NCBI GenBank assembly: GCA_022072405.1
Contig: JAJVHX010000004.1
Coordinates: forward strand, 1-64,000
Origin: Phycisphaerae bacterium
Lineage (GTDB): Bacteria; Planctomycetota; Phycisphaerae; UBA1845; CAIVHJ01
Length of the DNA: 64,000 nucleotides
Direction: 5' to 3'
The position numbers and the translations under genes were made by a program. Positions within the stretch are counted from its first letter, which is position 1. Every line of letters begins with the position of its first letter. The notes beneath the pieces are model-generated. The model ran no database searches. It was not told the DNA's origin and was given only the letters and a program-made list of their open reading frames with translations. Of this stretch, positions 1 to 8,880 are shown piece after piece.

Positions 1-137
1 ATCGGAGCATTGAGAACAAAAAAGATGGTTATTCAGAGATTACAGAGGCTAACCTCCTGCTCACACGATTCAATCACCGCTGTTTAAGCATTCTTCCGCC
101 GAATACTCCGGTTGTTCAGAGGTCTCATTCTATATTT

Positions 138-164
138 CCAATACCCAATACCCAATACCCAATA
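138..164. repeat. Short 7-bp tandem repeat
   Basis: About four head-to-tail copies of CCAATAC lie just beyond the 3' end of the glutamate dehydrogenase gene. The rest of positions 1-173 shows no gene and no clear terminator. The repeat is too short to assign a role; slippage-prone simple sequence is the plain reading. Confidence 0.6.
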
Positions 165-173
165 TCGCTTTCC

Positions 174-1469
174 TCATACCCAGCCGCGATCGCGACAGGC
201 CTGGGCGACGCGTGAAATGGCGATGATGTAGGCGGCGTCGCGCATGAAGAGTTTATTTTTCTTGGCCAGTTCGCTGACATCGATAAACGCCGAGGTCATT
301 TTCACATCCAGCTTGCCCAGCACTTCATCTTTTTCCCAATAATAGTTGATATTGCTCTGCACCTGTTCGAGATAGCTGCAGGTGACTCCGCCGGCGTTGG
401 CCAGGAAATCGGGTATTACGAAGATACCACGCTCCTGCAGAATATGATCCGCATCCGGAGTGGTCGGGCCGTTGGCTCCTTCCGCCAGCAGCTTGACCCG
501 GCGGGAAATTTTTCCGGCATTGTCGCCGGTGATCGAATTTTCCAGAGCAGCCGGAATCAGAATATCGACCTCCTGCTCGATCCAGGCGTCACCGGGCAAA
601 ATCTTGTAGCCCAGCGACACCGCTTTCTTCTTGTCGATACCGCCGAAGCGGTCGCAGATGCCGCGTAACGCCGCCAGATCGATGCCGTCGGCTTTATAGA
701 AAGCATGCGACGTCTGGTCTTCCTGATCCCAGCAGGAAACGCAGACCACCGTCCCGCCAATCTGCTGATAGAGTTCGATCGCGTACTGGGCCACATTGCC
801 GAAGCCCTGCACGCTGGCCAGGGTATCTTTGGCGCGGAGGTTCAGCTCCTTGAGTGCTTCGCGGATGGTGAAGACCACCCCGTAACCGGTGGCTTCGGTA
901 CGACCAACGGAGCCGCCCATGCCCACCGGCTTACCGGTGATGAAGCCGGGATATTTTGCACCATGAATGCGTTCAAACTCATCGAGCATCCAGAGCATAT
1001 GCTGGGCATTGGTCATCACGTCGGGAGCGGGAACGTCCTGCAACGGCCCGACCGCGCGGGCGATCTGGCGGACATAAGCCCGGCAGAGCGCCTCCTGCTC
1101 ACGCATGCTCAGGTTGTGCGGGTCACACACCACCCCACCCTTGCCGCCGCCGAGGGGAATATTGACCACGGCACATTTCCAAGTCATCCACATGCCCAGG
1201 GCCCGTACCGTGTCGATGGTCTCCTGCGGGTGGAAGCGAATGCCGCCCTTATGCGGGCCGCGAGCGTCGTTGTGCTGGACGCGGAAACCGCGAAAGACCT
1301 TGAAGCTGCCGTCGTCCATGCGGATGGGCAGCGCGAAGTGAAATTCGCGCAACGGTTGGCGGAGCAGTTCGCGCGTAGGGTGATCGAGATTGATCATCTC
1401 CGCCACCCGATCAAATTGGGCCTGGGCCATTGCGAATGGATTGAACGGTTTGGAAGACACAGAAGCCAT
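174..1469 (-). CDS. gdhA: Glu/Leu/Phe/Val family glutamate dehydrogenase
   Basis: Cytoplasmic enzyme interconverting glutamate and 2-oxoglutarate plus ammonia with NAD(P). The protein is 431 aa, the usual length of the hexameric bacterial class. Visible motifs in order are GGGKGG (about residue 107, substrate-binding lysine region), PAPDVMT (about 148, catalytic Asp), GRTEATGYG, the dinucleotide-binding GFGNVA (about 220), and the C-terminal LAEGANGPTTPDAD and PDFLANAGG blocks. I chose the ATG at 1469 because an AAGGAG ribosome site lies at the right distance; a TTG two codons upstream would sit almost on that site. It is transcribed away from the PEP-binding genes and is probably monocistronic. 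Glutamate also feeds the C5 heme pathway encoded further on, but that link is only positional. Confidence 0.95.
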   Translation of the reverse strand: MASVSSKPFNPFAMAQAQFDRVAEMINLDHPTRELLRQPLREFHFALPIRMDDGSFKVFRGFRVQHNDARGPHKGGIRFHPQETIDTVRALGMWMTWKCAVVNIPLGGGKGGVVCDPHNLSMREQEALCRAYVRQIARAVGPLQDVPAPDVMTNAQHMLWMLDEFERIHGAKYPGFITGKPVGMGGSVGRTEATGYGVVFTIREALKELNLRAKDTLASVQGFGNVAQYAIELYQQIGGTVVCVSCWDQEDQTSHAFYKADGIDLAALRGICDRFGGIDKKKAVSLGYKILPGDAWIEQEVDILIPAALENSITGDNAGKISRRVKLLAEGANGPTTPDADHILQERGIFVIPDFLANAGGVTCSYLEQVQSNINYYWEKDEVLGKLDVKMTSAFIDVSELAKKNKLFMRDAAYIIAISRVAQACRDRGWV

Positions 1470-1810
1470 GAGCAAAACTCCTTAAGCGGATGCCGGAACA
1501 TTTACCAACCGGCATGGCGTGATAAGCCCCTGAGGATGCAGCAGCAGATGAAAATATGCAAGAGCCGGACAGCGGGCCAATATTATCCCGTCTGATCCAG
1601 CTGCGCTCTTCCCGGGTTTATCCAGCACCAGATAAACGAATCATGAAACTATGTAGCAATTTATATGCCAAGCACTTAGGGTGATTCTGGCACCCGGTGT
1701 GCTGCGGAAATTAATCTCTATCCGGTAATATAAACCAGATGCTCTCAACAGCCCAAGGCATTCTGTACTGAATAGGCGTTATACACCAAAAGTGTTAGAG
1801 TGGCGCGCTC
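1470..1810. other. Divergent intergenic region, gdhA / PEP-binding gene
   Basis: A 341-bp gene-free stretch between two divergent genes. It must hold both promoters. The only element I can point to is a sigma-54-like site at 1688-1703, listed separately. An AT-rich patch around 1640-1670 and 1720-1735 gives no convincing sigma-70 pair. Confidence 0.6.
1688..1703 (+). promoter_or_regulatory. Candidate sigma-54 (-24/-12) promoter
   Basis: TGGCAC-N5-GTGCT matches the sigma-54 consensus TGGCAC-N5-TTGCW at 10 of 11 fixed positions, with the invariant GG and GC correctly spaced. It points towards the PEP/pyruvate-binding gene starting at 1811, about 108 bp downstream. A single match in a gene-free stretch can arise by chance, and no enhancer site was identified. 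Confidence 0.3.
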
Positions 1811-3556
1811 ATGAGTAGTCTTGATAGACAGATTTTTCCCGCATTTGATCGGCGATTCTTCGAATCGGATGCGGATTTTTCAGTCATCGGTGGCGGTTCC
1901 ATCGGCGGTAAAGCCACTGGTCTGGCTTATATTCACCAGATCATCAGCGACCACTGGCCCAGCAATTTCGTTCGCGATGTGGAGATCAGCATCCCCCGGC
2001 TGACGGTGATCACGACTGAGCTGTTTGAGCAGTTCATGCTGCAGAATGATCTTTACAAGGTGGCGCTTTCCGGAGCGCCGGATGAACGAATTGCTCACGC
2101 CTTTCAGGAGGCTGAGTTGCCGACCCTGCTGGTGGGTGATTTATGGGCGCTGATCTCGCGGATGCATACCCCGTTGGCGGTGCGTTCATCGAGCCTGCTG
2201 GAAGATCAGCTGCATCATCCCTTCGCCGGTACCTATGAAACCAAGATGATTCCCAACAATCAGATCGACGCCCAGACACGTTTCCACCGTCTGGTCGAGG
2301 CGATCAAGCTGATCTATGCCTCCACATTTTTCCGCGGCGCCCGCAATTACATGCGCTCCATCGGGCGGCGGAGTGATGAAGAACGTATGGCAGTAATTAT
2401 TCAGGAAGTGGTCGGGCAACGCTGCGGAGAACGGTTTTACCCGACCCTGTCCGCCGTGGTACGGACTTACAATTATTATCCGACCGGGCCGGCTGCCCCG
2501 GAAGATGGTGTGGTCAATCTGGCGTTGGGGCTGGGGAAATCGATCGTCGATGGCGGAGTGAGCTGGACTTACAGCCCACGTTATCCGCGGCACGTTCCGC
2601 CTTTTGGGTCGGTGCGCGACCAGTTGCAGAACACGCAAACCCGCTTCTGGGCGGTGAACTTGGCGCCGCCTCCGGTTTATGATCCCATCAATGAGGCGGA
2701 ATATCTGGTGGAAGCGTCTCTTTCGGAAGCGGAGCAGGATGGCATGCTGAAATATCTCGCCAGTACCTACGATGTACAGCGGGACCGGCTGGTCATGGGC
2801 ATGGGGGTCGCCGGTCCGCGGGTCTTGAATTTCGCTCCGACTCTGGATCTGGAAGATGTTCCCTTGAATCGGGTGATCGAAAAACTGGCCGCGATCTGTC
2901 GGGAGGTGACAGGATCCGATGTGGAGCTGGAACTGGCGGTGACTTTCAATCGGGAAGAGGGATTACCGGCGCGGGTCGGGTTGCTGCAGATGCGGCCGAT
3001 GATGGTCAGCCAGGAAGCGGTGGAGATTACCGCCGACGAGCTGGCTGATCCCGCGACCCTGGTGGCGACCGATCTGGTCATGGGGCATGGCTGTTATGAT
3101 CAGTTGTGCGACGTGATCTATGTCGAGCCGGAAGCATTTGAAGCCCGCCTGACGCCGGCCATCGCCGCCCAGATCGATCAATTTAACCGGCAGATGCTGG
3201 ACGAGGGGCGCCATTTTGTGCTGATCGGTTTCGGACGGTGGGGCAGCAGTGATTCCTGGCTGGGAATACCGGTAACCTGGCCGATGATCTGCAATGCCCG
3301 CGTCATTGTTGAAGCCACCACGCCGGAAATGAATACCGAAGCTAGCCAGGGCTCACACTTCTTTCATAACATGCTCAGTTTTCGGGTACACTATCTGACG
3401 GTTCGTCACGGCATCCATCAGCCCATCGACTGGACCACCCTCCGCTCCGCTCCGGAAATCGCCTCCTCCGGCCAGGTGCACTGGGTACGGTTTGATCGGC
3501 CGCTGCTGGTTAAAGTGGATGGCCGCAACCGCTGCGGTGTGATCCGCCGGACGTAG
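1811..3556 (+). CDS. PEP/pyruvate-binding domain protein (PPDK N-domain, stand-alone)
   Basis: A 581-aa protein built around the ATP-grasp-like N-terminal domain of pyruvate phosphate dikinase and PEP synthase. It shows GGSIGGKATG near residue 28, RSSSLLED near 126, the nucleotide-site segment GLGKSIVDGG near 239, and LLQMRPM near 391. A C-terminal block has FGRWGS near 474, shared with the next gene. I see neither the phosphohistidine swivelling domain nor the PEP/pyruvate barrel, so it cannot be a complete PEP synthase. It may be a phosphotransferase acting on another protein or small molecule; the substrate is unknown. The ATG at 1811 has a poor ribosome site. It lies 92 bp before a larger paralogue on the same strand, so the two are likely one operon. 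Confidence 0.85.
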   Translation: MSSLDRQIFPAFDRRFFESDADFSVIGGGSIGGKATGLAYIHQIISDHWPSNFVRDVEISIPRLTVITTELFEQFMLQNDLYKVALSGAPDERIAHAFQEAELPTLLVGDLWALISRMHTPLAVRSSSLLEDQLHHPFAGTYETKMIPNNQIDAQTRFHRLVEAIKLIYASTFFRGARNYMRSIGRRSDEERMAVIIQEVVGQRCGERFYPTLSAVVRTYNYYPTGPAAPEDGVVNLALGLGKSIVDGGVSWTYSPRYPRHVPPFGSVRDQLQNTQTRFWAVNLAPPPVYDPINEAEYLVEASLSEAEQDGMLKYLASTYDVQRDRLVMGMGVAGPRVLNFAPTLDLEDVPLNRVIEKLAAICREVTGSDVELELAVTFNREEGLPARVGLLQMRPMMVSQEAVEITADELADPATLVATDLVMGHGCYDQLCDVIYVEPEAFEARLTPAIAAQIDQFNRQMLDEGRHFVLIGFGRWGSSDSWLGIPVTWPMICNARVIVEATTPEMNTEASQGSHFFHNMLSFRVHYLTVRHGIHQPIDWTTLRSAPEIASSGQVHWVRFDRPLLVKVDGRNRCGVIRRT

Positions 3557-3648
3557 CGCGAATACTGTGGATAGAAAAATAGGAAACCCGATCACGGAGC
3601 GTCGGCGTATCTGTGAAAATCACCTCCAGCCGTTTCTGAGAGTGTTTC

Positions 3649-6600
3649 ATGTTTGATCACGGAAAAACCGTCGAGAGTATTCTGCGCGACCTGCGGGAGC
3701 GGGCCAAGGAACTGGACTGCATCTACGCGGTGGAGGAACTGCTGATTGATACCGATGCTCCGGTGGAAGATATTTTCCACGGAGTGATCAAGGCGTTGCC
3801 GCGTGGCTGGCAATATCCCGAAATCTGCCAGGCACGGATCACGCTCGGCGGAGCGGTTTATCGCACGCCTGGTTTTATTCGCACCCCCTGGATGCAGAAC
3901 GCAGCATTGGTGGTGCAGGGTGATCCGGTCGGAACAGTGGAAGTGGTCTATACCCAGGAGATGCCCGCCGCCGATGAAGGGCCGTTCCTGAAGGAAGAAC
4001 GCAAGCTGATCGACACGGTGGCCGATCGACTGAGCAACTGGATCACCCATCGCCAGCTCATGGACGCGATGCGCCGGTGGCGGACGGCCCAGCAGGCGCT
4101 AACCAATCGCTCCAGCAGTGAATGGCAGGTGATTCTGGAACTGCTGCGGCGGACCGATCACAGCCTGCTGATGCGCATCGCCCGCAAGATGATCAACCAC
4201 CTCTGCTGGAGCGGGGTGAAGGATGCGGATGTGTTTCTGCGCCATTTCGGATGGCGGGGAGGCGACGGCCAGCAGGAAGTGCTGATGGAATCCAACCAGC
4301 CGCTGGATCGCGGCGGCTTGCCGGCGTTGCAGGCCATGGTGGATCGCGTTTTCGAGATGGCGGCGGCCCATCTGAGCGACGATGAACTGGTGGCCTGCAT
4401 CCACAAATGGATCAAACAGGATCGAGCCAGTTATCTGGTGAACTCGCTGGAAAATTATCATACGTCCCTTTCCGAAGTGGCCGACGCCCTGCACCGCTAT
4501 CAACATGCCACCCACGGCGAGGTGGAGTTGACGGCGTCGACGCTTAAGGGCTTGCGCGTCTCACTGGTCCGGCGGTTTCTGAGCGATCAGTTGGAATATG
4601 TGAATGTTGCCAAGAATTTCGTGGATATCCGGGATTTTCATGAACTGATTCAGCGCATGATTTACCCCGCCAAAGGCCACGGCAAGATCGGCGGTAAAAG
4701 TGCCGGGTTGCTGCTGGCCAGTCAGATCGTCCGCCGCAGCCAGCGCGAAAATGATCTGCTGCATGGTCTGCGCGTGCCGCGAACCTGGCATATCTCCTCC
4801 GACGGGTTGTATGATTTTGTGTATTGCAATCACCTCGAAGATGTATTTACCCAGAAATACAAGGAGATCAGTGAAGTCCGGCAGGAATATCCGGATATCG
4901 TGCAGGTCTTCAAACATTCCCATTTTTCCTCGGAAGTGATCAAGGGGTTGAGTGTCGCTCTGGATGATCTGGGCGACCGGCCGCTGATTGTGCGCAGCTC
5001 CAGTCTGCTGGAAGATCGCTTCGGGGCGGCGTTTTCCGGGAAATACAAAAGTCTTTTCGTCGCCAATCAGGGCACCAAGCAGCAGCGGCTTAACGCCCTG
5101 ATGGATGCCATCGCCGAAGTCTACGCCTCCACCTTCAGTCCCGATCCGATCGAGTATCGGGCGGAGCGCGGGTTGCTGGATTTTCAGGAAGGCATGGCGG
5201 TGATGATCCAGGAGGTGGTGGGTACGCGCGTCGGCCATTATTTTCTACCGCACTTCGCCGGCGTTGCCTTCAGTCGCAACGAGCTGCGCTGGTCGCCGCG
5301 CATCCGCCGCGAGGATGGTTTGATCCGGCTGGTGCCCGGACTGGGTACGAGGGCGGTGGATCGACTGGGCGATGATTACCCGGTGCTGGTGGCACCGGGC
5401 CAACCGGGCTTACGCGTCAACGCCTCCGTCGAAGAAGCCATCCGCTACGCTCCACGATTTATGGATGTGATCAATCTGGCGGGACGCGGATTCGAGACCG
5501 TGCCGGTAGCGGAATTTCTCCATCGCTGGGGCGGGCAGATTCCGGGCATGGAACGGCTGGTCTCGGTTTATCAGCAGGGCATGCTCCGCCAGCCGATGTT
5601 CGGGCAGCTCGATTCCGCTCAGAGTGATCTGGTGGTGACCTTCGAGGGATTGTTCAGCCAGACACCCTTCATCAAACAGATTCACGCCCTGTTGCAGGTG
5701 CTGGAGAAGAAACTGGGCTGGCCGGTGGATATTGAATTTGCCTCCGACGGCCGTCATCTCTATCTGTTGCAGTGTCGCACGCAGAATCCGGGCAAAGATA
5801 GCGGTCCCGCACCCATTCCGCGCGATATTCCCGCCGAACGGGTGATCTTCTCGGCGCACCGTTATATATCCAACGGCACGGTGGCCAATATCTCGCATAT
5901 CGTTTATGTCGACCCCGATGCCTACAGCCGGCTGGGCAGTCTCGAGGAATTAACCGCAGTCGGGCGCGCGGTGGGTAAGTTGAACAAGATGCTGCCCAAG
6001 CGGCAGTTCATCCTGATGGGGCCGGGACGCTGGGGCAGTCGCGGTGATATCAAGTTGGGCGTCCGCGTCACCTACTCCGATATCAACAACACCGCCATGC
6101 TGATCGAGATCGCCCGGCAGAAAGGCGACTATACGCCGGACTTGTCGTTCGGCACTCATTTTTTCCAGGACCTGGTGGAATCGTCGATCCGTTACCTGCC
6201 GTTGTACCCGGATGAACGCGGTGTGGTGTTCAATGAAACCTTTCTACGTCATTCCTCCAACATGTTGTGTGATCTGTTGCCGGATTACAGCCATCTGGCT
6301 TCCGTTATTTATGTGCTGGATGTTTCGCGGATTACCCATGGCCAGTTGCTGCATGTGCTGATGAACGCGGAAACCAATGAAGCACTGGGGGTGCTGTTTG
6401 CTCCCCACGCCCAGATCGATTCGATGGATCAGTTGCAGAGTGCTGTGGCGCCCAGCGGTGAACAGCACTGGTCATGGCGGATGCGCATGGCCGAAGCCAT
6501 CGCCGCTCAACTGGATGGCGAGCGTTTCGGCGTAACCGCACTTTATATTTTCGGCAGCACCAAAAACGCCACCGCCGGACCCGCCAGCGATATTGATCTG

Positions 6601-6846
6601 CTCATCCATTTCTGTGGCAGCGAATCCCAGCGCCATGATCTTACCGGCTGGCTGGAAGGCTGGAGTCTGAGCCTGAGCGAACAGAATTATCTGCGGACCG
6701 GTTATCGCACGGCTGGGCTGCTCGATGTCTGCCTGATCACTGATGAGGATATCGCCCAGCGCAGCAGTTACGCCCTGAAGATCAACGCCGCCACCGACGC
6801 CGCCCGCCCATTACCGTTGAAAAAATCAGCGCCACCGGGAACCTAA
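3649..6846 (+). CDS. GAF-like / PEP-pyruvate-binding / nucleotidyltransferase fusion
   Basis: A 1065-aa paralogue of the preceding gene with extra domains at both ends. Residues 1-140 resemble a GAF-type sensor fold, and residues 150-330 are helical with no clear family. The PPDK-N type ATP-grasp region has GKIGGKSAG near 344, RSSSLLED near 448, GLGTRAVD near 564 and LLQCRTQNP near 706. GPGRWGSRG occurs near 791. The C-terminal 110 residues carry the minimal nucleotidyltransferase signature GSTKNATAGPASDIDLL (about 968-985), with the two metal-binding aspartates intact. The phosphohistidine and PEP-barrel domains are absent. The pairing suggests a nucleotide-dependent regulatory or modification system rather than central metabolism, but no substrate can be named. 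The ATG at 3649 follows a GAGAGTG stretch. Confidence 0.85.
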   Translation: MFDHGKTVESILRDLRERAKELDCIYAVEELLIDTDAPVEDIFHGVIKALPRGWQYPEICQARITLGGAVYRTPGFIRTPWMQNAALVVQGDPVGTVEVVYTQEMPAADEGPFLKEERKLIDTVADRLSNWITHRQLMDAMRRWRTAQQALTNRSSSEWQVILELLRRTDHSLLMRIARKMINHLCWSGVKDADVFLRHFGWRGGDGQQEVLMESNQPLDRGGLPALQAMVDRVFEMAAAHLSDDELVACIHKWIKQDRASYLVNSLENYHTSLSEVADALHRYQHATHGEVELTASTLKGLRVSLVRRFLSDQLEYVNVAKNFVDIRDFHELIQRMIYPAKGHGKIGGKSAGLLLASQIVRRSQRENDLLHGLRVPRTWHISSDGLYDFVYCNHLEDVFTQKYKEISEVRQEYPDIVQVFKHSHFSSEVIKGLSVALDDLGDRPLIVRSSSLLEDRFGAAFSGKYKSLFVANQGTKQQRLNALMDAIAEVYASTFSPDPIEYRAERGLLDFQEGMAVMIQEVVGTRVGHYFLPHFAGVAFSRNELRWSPRIRREDGLIRLVPGLGTRAVDRLGDDYPVLVAPGQPGLRVNASVEEAIRYAPRFMDVINLAGRGFETVPVAEFLHRWGGQIPGMERLVSVYQQGMLRQPMFGQLDSAQSDLVVTFEGLFSQTPFIKQIHALLQVLEKKLGWPVDIEFASDGRHLYLLQCRTQNPGKDSGPAPIPRDIPAERVIFSAHRYISNGTVANISHIVYVDPDAYSRLGSLEELTAVGRAVGKLNKMLPKRQFILMGPGRWGSRGDIKLGVRVTYSDINNTAMLIEIARQKGDYTPDLSFGTHFFQDLVESSIRYLPLYPDERGVVFNETFLRHSSNMLCDLLPDYSHLASVIYVLDVSRITHGQLLHVLMNAETNEALGVLFAPHAQIDSMDQLQSAVAPSGEQHWSWRMRMAEAIAAQLDGERFGVTALYIFGSTKNATAGPASDIDLLIHFCGSESQRHDLTGWLEGWSLSLSEQNYLRTGYRTAGLLDVCLITDEDIAQRSSYALKINAATDAARPLPLKKSAPPGT

Positions 6847-7420
6847 GGCAGTTTAATTTTTTTGTAGCGGGTGGTGGTGGACTACTATGGTATCAGCAGT
6901 AGTCAAACACCGCACGGCTCGCAGAGCCGTGGCACATCAAACGATGCAGATGATATGAAACTGCGTTAATAACCTGTATCGTGCCAGACGAAGCGGTGGG
7001 CTGCGGGTCGGGGATAAATACTATCAACGGTGCTAATTTCCTCAATCGGTTACGACGCCACTCCAAAAAGATACTACTCACTGGACGATTCCCATGGTGA
7101 CACATCGCCGGTGATTTGGGTCGCAAGCCTTCGGTTCAGTGGCGGACATATTCAACACCAGCCATATATCATCGATGATGATCCTTGTCGGCTAATCGTT
7201 TAGTTTCATCGTTCGGTACAGAACCATTTATATACGACTTGTGAGCTTCGCTGCAGGTTCAATTCTAACCTGATCTGTACGGATTTTCAGTTTGTATCTG
7301 GCTGTAATATATATAGTTATCGGTTTTTTCTGGTCCGCCGATTGCTTGGTCAAGTACTGATTGTCCAGTTTGAAGTTCAGGCTGGTTAAAGATGAAGGGT
7401 TACCTACAGGAGGTAGAGGT
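6847..7420. other. Intergenic region before the octaheme gene
   Basis: A 574-bp stretch without a credible gene; the small reverse frame at 6893-7126 looks like noise. It holds a perfect 8-bp inverted repeat at 6913-6931 (see the REP-like element) and an AT-rich block around 7300-7325 that probably includes the octaheme gene promoter. No -35/-10 pair is good enough to call. Confidence 0.5.
6913..6931. repeat. REP-like palindrome, copy 1
   Basis: CACGGCTC-GCA-GAGCCGTG is a perfect 8-bp stem with a 3-nt loop, sitting in flanking sequence (ACCGCACG...GGCACATCAA) that recalls the other intergenic palindromes near 22930, 45836, 48613 and 52130. It lacks a T-run, so it is not a standard terminator for the preceding gene. 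Confidence 0.4.
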
Positions 7421-8695
7421 ATGAATCGCTCCTATCTGCGATGTTATCTGCTGTCGATCAGCGTGCTGGTGGTGGTATGGGGTTGTGGCCCGACCGGCGG
7501 CAATGATAACGTGATCGATAACAGTAATGACAATATTGTTGACAACAACAATGATAATGTCGTGGATAACACCAACGATAATACAGTACCTGGTCCGGCG
7601 GATACCTTTCCGACCAGTCTGCACTATCTCCGCACCGGCAAGACAACATTTTATAGCGCCGAGAATGATGGCTTTGAGACGTTCACCGGAATTCCGATGA
7701 GCGAGCTGAACTGTCTGAAATGTCACCCGTCAGACAATCTGCTGGCGGATGATGTGACTCCGGTCTCCGATCCTTACGAACCCACCTGTGCTGATTGTCA
7801 CGTCGGTACTCCCGGTGAGACCCCGGTAGCCCAGGCGACCTGTCTGGGATGCCATTCCCGTGAAAACGTGGTGATCAACGCCCTGCAGATTCCCGACGTA
7901 CACCGCACGGCGGGGATGGAATGCGCCGATTGCCACAGCCTGCGTGAAATGCACGGCGATGGGACGGAGTATGCCTCGATGTTTGAGCCGGGGGCGATGG
8001 ATACCCGCTGCGAAAACTGCCATAAGAATGGTGAGAATCCCAGTGCACCGCAGATTGAAGAGGGACACGATGGCCATAGTGGTAAGATTGATTGTGCCAG
8101 TTGCCACATGCAGACCAGCATCACCTGCTTCAGTTGTCACTTCCCCAGCGAAGAAGCAGGCAACAAACGCTTCTTCAGCCCGCCGCGCAGCGGTTTTGTG
8201 ATGCTGCTGAATCGGGATCGTGGCGATGAAGGAATGAAGGTGCATCCGGCGGGATATCAATCGTTGACCTACAACGTGGAAGGTCAGTCGGATGATCAGC
8301 GGACCTTCGTCGGCTTCGGCCCCAGTTTTGCACATACCATCATGACCAAGGAAGAGGCCCGCACCTGCAGTGATTGTCACTTGAATTTTGGAGCCAGTAA
8401 TCCCGCCATGGATGAATTTGTCGATACCGGTTTTATGACCATCGTAACCTGGGATGACACGGCTGAAGGCCCTGCCCGGCTGGCGCCGACGACCGGTATC
8501 ATTCCGATCCCGGAAAATTATCTGGATGTGTTCCTTTTTGATTTCGTGGATTATATCGGTGACATTACCACGCCGGTTGGTCAGGAAGACGCAGCGGACT
8601 GGGTCTTTCTCAAGAATACGATCGACGGCAGCAATATGCTCTATGCAACCCCGCTCACGGATGAACAGTTGCAGTCTCTGGGGTTGATCGAATAA
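7421..8695 (+). CDS. Octaheme c-type cytochrome lipoprotein
   Basis: A 424-aa exported multiheme cytochrome. A short hydrophobic leader ends in a lipobox with Cys22. Residues 27-52 form an Asn/Asp tether of degenerate 'NDNVVDNT' units. Eight CXXCH motifs follow between about 97 and 320 (CLKCH, CADCH, CLGCH, CADCH, CENCH, CASCH, CFSCH, CSDCH), and the last 100 residues are heme-free. I moved the start to the ATG at 7421, which has a strong AGGAGGTAGAGGT ribosome site; upstream codons lie outside the signal peptide. The lipid anchor and tether suggest display on a membrane surface. It is not a hydroxylamine oxidoreductase or NrfA: there is no CXXCK and no recognisable active-site Tyr segment. 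The specific function is unknown. Confidence 0.9.
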   Translation: MNRSYLRCYLLSISVLVVVWGCGPTGGNDNVIDNSNDNIVDNNNDNVVDNTNDNTVPGPADTFPTSLHYLRTGKTTFYSAENDGFETFTGIPMSELNCLKCHPSDNLLADDVTPVSDPYEPTCADCHVGTPGETPVAQATCLGCHSRENVVINALQIPDVHRTAGMECADCHSLREMHGDGTEYASMFEPGAMDTRCENCHKNGENPSAPQIEEGHDGHSGKIDCASCHMQTSITCFSCHFPSEEAGNKRFFSPPRSGFVMLLNRDRGDEGMKVHPAGYQSLTYNVEGQSDDQRTFVGFGPSFAHTIMTKEEARTCSDCHLNFGASNPAMDEFVDTGFMTIVTWDDTAEGPARLAPTTGIIPIPENYLDVFLFDFVDYIGDITTPVGQEDAADWVFLKNTIDGSNMLYATPLTDEQLQSLGLIE

Positions 8696-8728
8696 GACGA
8701 TCGGCAACGTAACCGTGCCAACCCTGAC

Positions 8729-8774
8729 AGCCGGGGTCGAGATCCTTCCCGCATGCCTCGACTCCGGCTGTTTA
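8729..8774 (+). terminator. Rho-independent terminator candidate after the octaheme gene
   Basis: A 13-bp stem (8729-8741 with 8757-8769, one G-T wobble) and a 15-nt loop is followed by a short T-rich tail. It begins about 35 bp after the octaheme stop codon. The tail is weak (GTTTACTTCTT), so termination may be partial. Confidence 0.55.
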
Positions 8775-8880
8775 CTTCTTAGCACCGATGCCATTCGGAA
8801 AAGCAACCGCCGCCACTCGGTTCGTATCAGGTGCATCCGTTGCTTAATTCGTTCTAACCAGTTCTCGTTTGTTGTACTGC

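Noticed and set aside
705-1595. 296-codon open frame on the plus strand opposite gdhA
   Set aside because: It is an antisense shadow of a gene with clear family motifs; it has no ribosome site and no recognisable domain.
6893-7126. 77-codon reverse frame in the gap before the octaheme gene
   Set aside because: It has no ribosome site, unusual composition and overlaps a hairpin; nothing supports a gene.
7255-7275. tRNA T-arm-like sequence (GGTTCAATTCTAACC)
   Set aside because: No acceptor, D or anticodon arms can be built around it.
7421-8695. Octaheme hydroxylamine oxidoreductase or nitrite reductase
   Set aside because: There is no CXXCK active-site heme and no recognisable crosslinking Tyr region; heme spacing also differs, and the protein has a tethered lipid anchor.
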